Assembly (NCBI RefSeq): GCF_000296855.1
Contig: NZ_CAKC01000001.1
Span: 1 to 64,000, forward strand
Direction: 5' to 3'
Length of the DNA stretch: 64,000 nucleotides
From: Lactobacillus gigeriorum DSM 23908 = CRBIP 24.85
GTDB lineage: Bacteria > Bacillota > Bacilli > Lactobacillales > Lactobacillaceae
Positions within the stretch are counted from its first letter, which is position 1. Each line of letters starts with the position of its first letter. Shown piece by piece: positions 62,273-64,000 of the stretch. The position numbers and the translations under genes were made by a program. Under the pieces are notes generated by a model. That model was given only the letters and a program-made list of their open reading frames with translations, did not search any database and was not told the DNA's origin.

Positions 62273-63937
62273 TTGGTTTTAAAAGAAATAGATAGTAAGC
62301 AATTTAGAGATATGGTTCGCGTTGCCACCCATCGTATGGGAAAAAATGCAGAATTTGTTGATACCTTAAACGTTTTCCCTGTTCCGGATGGCGATACGGG
62401 GACTAATATGAACTTAACTATTGAAAGTGGAGCAAAAGCCGTTGCCGAAAATGCTTCAGCCAACGTTGGCGATTTAACCGAAAGTTTAGCTAAAGGTATG
62501 CTAATGGGAGCTAGAGGTAACAGTGGCGTTATTACTTCTCAATTATTCAGAGGCTTTTACAAAGCAACGCAGGGGATGAAATCTCTTAATGCACAAGAAT
62601 TAGCTAATGCTTTTTCAAATGGGGTTGCAACTGCATATAAAGCAGTTATGAAGCCAGTAGAAGGAACAATCTTAACGGTAGCTCGAGTAGCAGCTCAATC
62701 AGGTTTAAATAAGGCTAATGAAACTGATGACGTAGAAGCCGTAATGGAAGCAATCGTTGATGGTGCCAAAAAAGCATTGAAAACCACCCCGGATTTGTTA
62801 CCAGTGTTGAAACAAGTTGGCGTTGTTGATTCAGGCGGTCAAGGTTTAGTTTTCATTTATGAAGGATTTTTAGAAGGATTGATGGGTGAAAACTTTGCTG
62901 ATCGTTATCAACCTGATGTTGACGAAATGGATGAAATGATCAATGCTGAGCATCACCGTGATCTTAATGTACAAAGTCAATTATCAACGAAAGATATTGT
63001 TAATGGCTACTGTACTGAAATTATGGTCGATCTTACAGCTGACGTACCTAACAAGAAGCCATTTAATTTAGATGAATTTAGAAAGCATTTGTCTGAAATT
63101 GGAGACTCATTATTGGCAGTTTCCGATGGTGAAGTAGTTAAGGTTCATGTGCACACTGAACATCCTGGGGATGTATTCCAATATGGTAGTCAATTTGGTC
63201 AATTGGGCAAAATTAAAATTGATAACATGCGAATTCAACATGAAACGATTGTAAATGATGAAACGGAACAACAAGAAAGTGTTGAATTTGCTGTCATTGC
63301 AGTATGTTCAGGAAATGGTGTACGCAAGTTGTTTGAAAGCCAAGGCGTAAACCGAATTATTTCAGGTGGACAAACTATGAATCCATCGACAGCCGATATT
63401 GTTGACGCAATTAAAAAGTCAGGTGCTAAGAAAGCAATTGTTTTACCTAACAATGGCAATATTATCATGGCTGCTCGTCAAGCTGCTGAAGTTAGTGATA
63501 TTCCAGTTGGAATTGTTCCAAGTAAGACAATTTCTCAAGGCTTGACTGCAATGCTTAACTTTGATCCTGATAATTCGGTTGAGGAAAACGTCGAAGCGAT
63601 GACTGAAAATCTTGAGACGGTAATTTCAGGTGAAATCACTCAAGCTAACCGTGATACTCAAATTGATGATGTAGAAGTTCACAAGAATGACTACCTTGGT
63701 ATTGTTGATGGCAAGATTAAAGTTGATAATGTTGATTTGATTAGTGCTACAGTTGAAACTGTCGAAAAGATGTTAAACGAGGACGCGGAGATCGTCACAA
63801 TTATCTTTGGTCGTGATGCAAATCAAAGCCAGGCTGAAAAAGTACAAGCCGAACTTGAAGCTAAGCACGACGATCTTGAATTTGAAATACACGATGGTGG
63901 TCAACCAGTTTATAATTTCTTAGTTTCAGTGGAATAA
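62273..63937 (+). CDS. fakA: Fatty acid kinase ATP-binding subunit FakA (YloV)
   Basis: Phosphorylates FakB-bound fatty acids for phospholipid synthesis. The N-terminal DhaL domain holds TLNVFPVPDGDTGTNMNLT with the Mg-binding Asp residues and MGARGNSGVITSQ; the middle and C-terminal domains (about 250-554) bind FakB. TTG at 62273 is chosen because GCGGAGGA at about 62258-62266 leaves a proper gap; the TTG at 62267 is too close. Length 554. FakB is not in the window. recG follows by five bases. Confidence 0.94.
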   Translation: MVLKEIDSKQFRDMVRVATHRMGKNAEFVDTLNVFPVPDGDTGTNMNLTIESGAKAVAENASANVGDLTESLAKGMLMGARGNSGVITSQLFRGFYKATQGMKSLNAQELANAFSNGVATAYKAVMKPVEGTILTVARVAAQSGLNKANETDDVEAVMEAIVDGAKKALKTTPDLLPVLKQVGVVDSGGQGLVFIYEGFLEGLMGENFADRYQPDVDEMDEMINAEHHRDLNVQSQLSTKDIVNGYCTEIMVDLTADVPNKKPFNLDEFRKHLSEIGDSLLAVSDGEVVKVHVHTEHPGDVFQYGSQFGQLGKIKIDNMRIQHETIVNDETEQQESVEFAVIAVCSGNGVRKLFESQGVNRIISGGQTMNPSTADIVDAIKKSGAKKAIVLPNNGNIIMAARQAAEVSDIPVGIVPSKTISQGLTAMLNFDPDNSVEENVEAMTENLETVISGEITQANRDTQIDDVEVHKNDYLGIVDGKIKVDNVDLISATVETVEKMLNEDAEIVTIIFGRDANQSQAEKVQAELEAKHDDLEFEIHDGGQPVYNFLVSVE

Positions 63938-63942
63938 TAACA

Positions 63943-64000
63943 ATGAGCAACAGTAAATTATTTGCGGCTGTTACCGATTTAAAAGGTGTGGGCACTAAAA
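63943..64000 (+). CDS. recG: RecG helicase, N-terminal fragment at window edge
   Basis: Only 19 codons are inside the window. They read MSNSKLFAAVTDLKGVGTK, which fits the start of ATP-dependent DNA helicase RecG, where the L-x-x-V-x-G-V-G motif opens the wedge domain. In Bacillus recG follows yloV at a short distance in the same way. The call rests on this short motif and on position; the gene is cut by the window end, not broken. Confidence 0.75.
   Translation, partial: MSNSKLFAAVTDLKGVGTK

Noticed and set aside
1-64000. CRISPR array, prophage, insertion sequence or integron
   Set aside because: I looked for regular direct repeats, transposase, integrase, structural phage genes and target-site duplications and saw none.

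Overview
The window is a low-GC Firmicute chromosome and almost certainly a Lactobacillus of the acidophilus/gasseri/johnsonii type. The clues are AT-rich codon use, TTG and GTG starts behind strong GGAGG ribosome sites, T-box and ribosomal-protein leader RNAs, pepX, and the gene orders yqeG-yqeH-nadD-yqeK-rsfS, xseA-xseB-ispA-tlyA-recN and priA-fmt-rsmB-stp-prkC-rsgA-rpe-thiN. The absence of dxs beside ispA fits a mevalonate-using lactobacillus. I cannot settle the species by eye. No phage, insertion sequence, CRISPR array or plasmid module is visible; this is core chromosome.

Layout. 1-5.2 kb: T-box leader and thrS, a YbjQ-family gene, an attenuator leader with infC-rpmI-rplT, then a decayed adenosine deaminase gene. 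5.3-10.3 kb: a colinear run yqeG, yqeH, nadD, yqeK, rsfS, tmcAL and a DUF177 gene. 10.4-15.3 kb: an OmpR-type two-component system, then yidC and acylphosphatase on the minus strand, a TrmH/SpoU methyltransferase and an HxlR regulator. 15.3-19.7 kb: T-box leader, pheS-pheT and greA. 19.7-23.3 kb (minus): a GlcNAc-kinase-like gene and a large YfhO membrane protein. 23.3-31.4 kb: a class B penicillin-binding protein, rpmG, 5-formyl-THF cyclo-ligase, rhomboid protease, yqgQ, a rhodanese-like protein, miaA, a PLP-lyase and glnA. 31.4-36.3 kb: an orphan 153-residue gene, an MFS transporter, a relP-relR-relS style stringent-response/two-component operon and an OsmC-like gene. 36.3-39.1 kb (minus): pepX and an ArsC/Spx-like gene. 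39.2-42.2 kb: tRNA-Arg(TCT), an ECF S-component, a DUF2325 protein, the L21 leader and rplU-rpmA. 42.3-51.7 kb: pepP, efp, an Asp23 gene, nusB, folD, xseAB, ispA, tlyA, recN, gmk and rpoZ. 51.7-61.4 kb: priA, fmt, rsmB, phosphatase/kinase pair, rsgA, rpe and thiN. 61.5-64 kb: rpmB (minus), an Asp23 gene, fakA and the first codons of recG.

Much of the window serves translation: two aminoacyl-tRNA synthetases under T-box control, IF3, EF-P, seven ribosomal proteins with their leaders, ribosome assembly GTPases, RsfS and tRNA/rRNA modification enzymes. Envelope work (YidC, PBP, YfhO, PrkC) and stress signalling (two two-component systems, RelP) are interleaved.

The most interesting observations are: a threonyl-tRNA synthetase whose editing domain has lost all four canonical metal/catalytic residues; an infC that appears to start at ATA behind a long attenuator; a relPRS-like operon; a glnA promoter whose -35 box lies in a perfect inverted repeat with no glnR gene beside it; an L27 with a Prp-type cleavable N-terminus but no prp gene in the operon; and an adenosine deaminase pseudogene with four visible lesions. 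I found no convincing wholly new multi-gene system.
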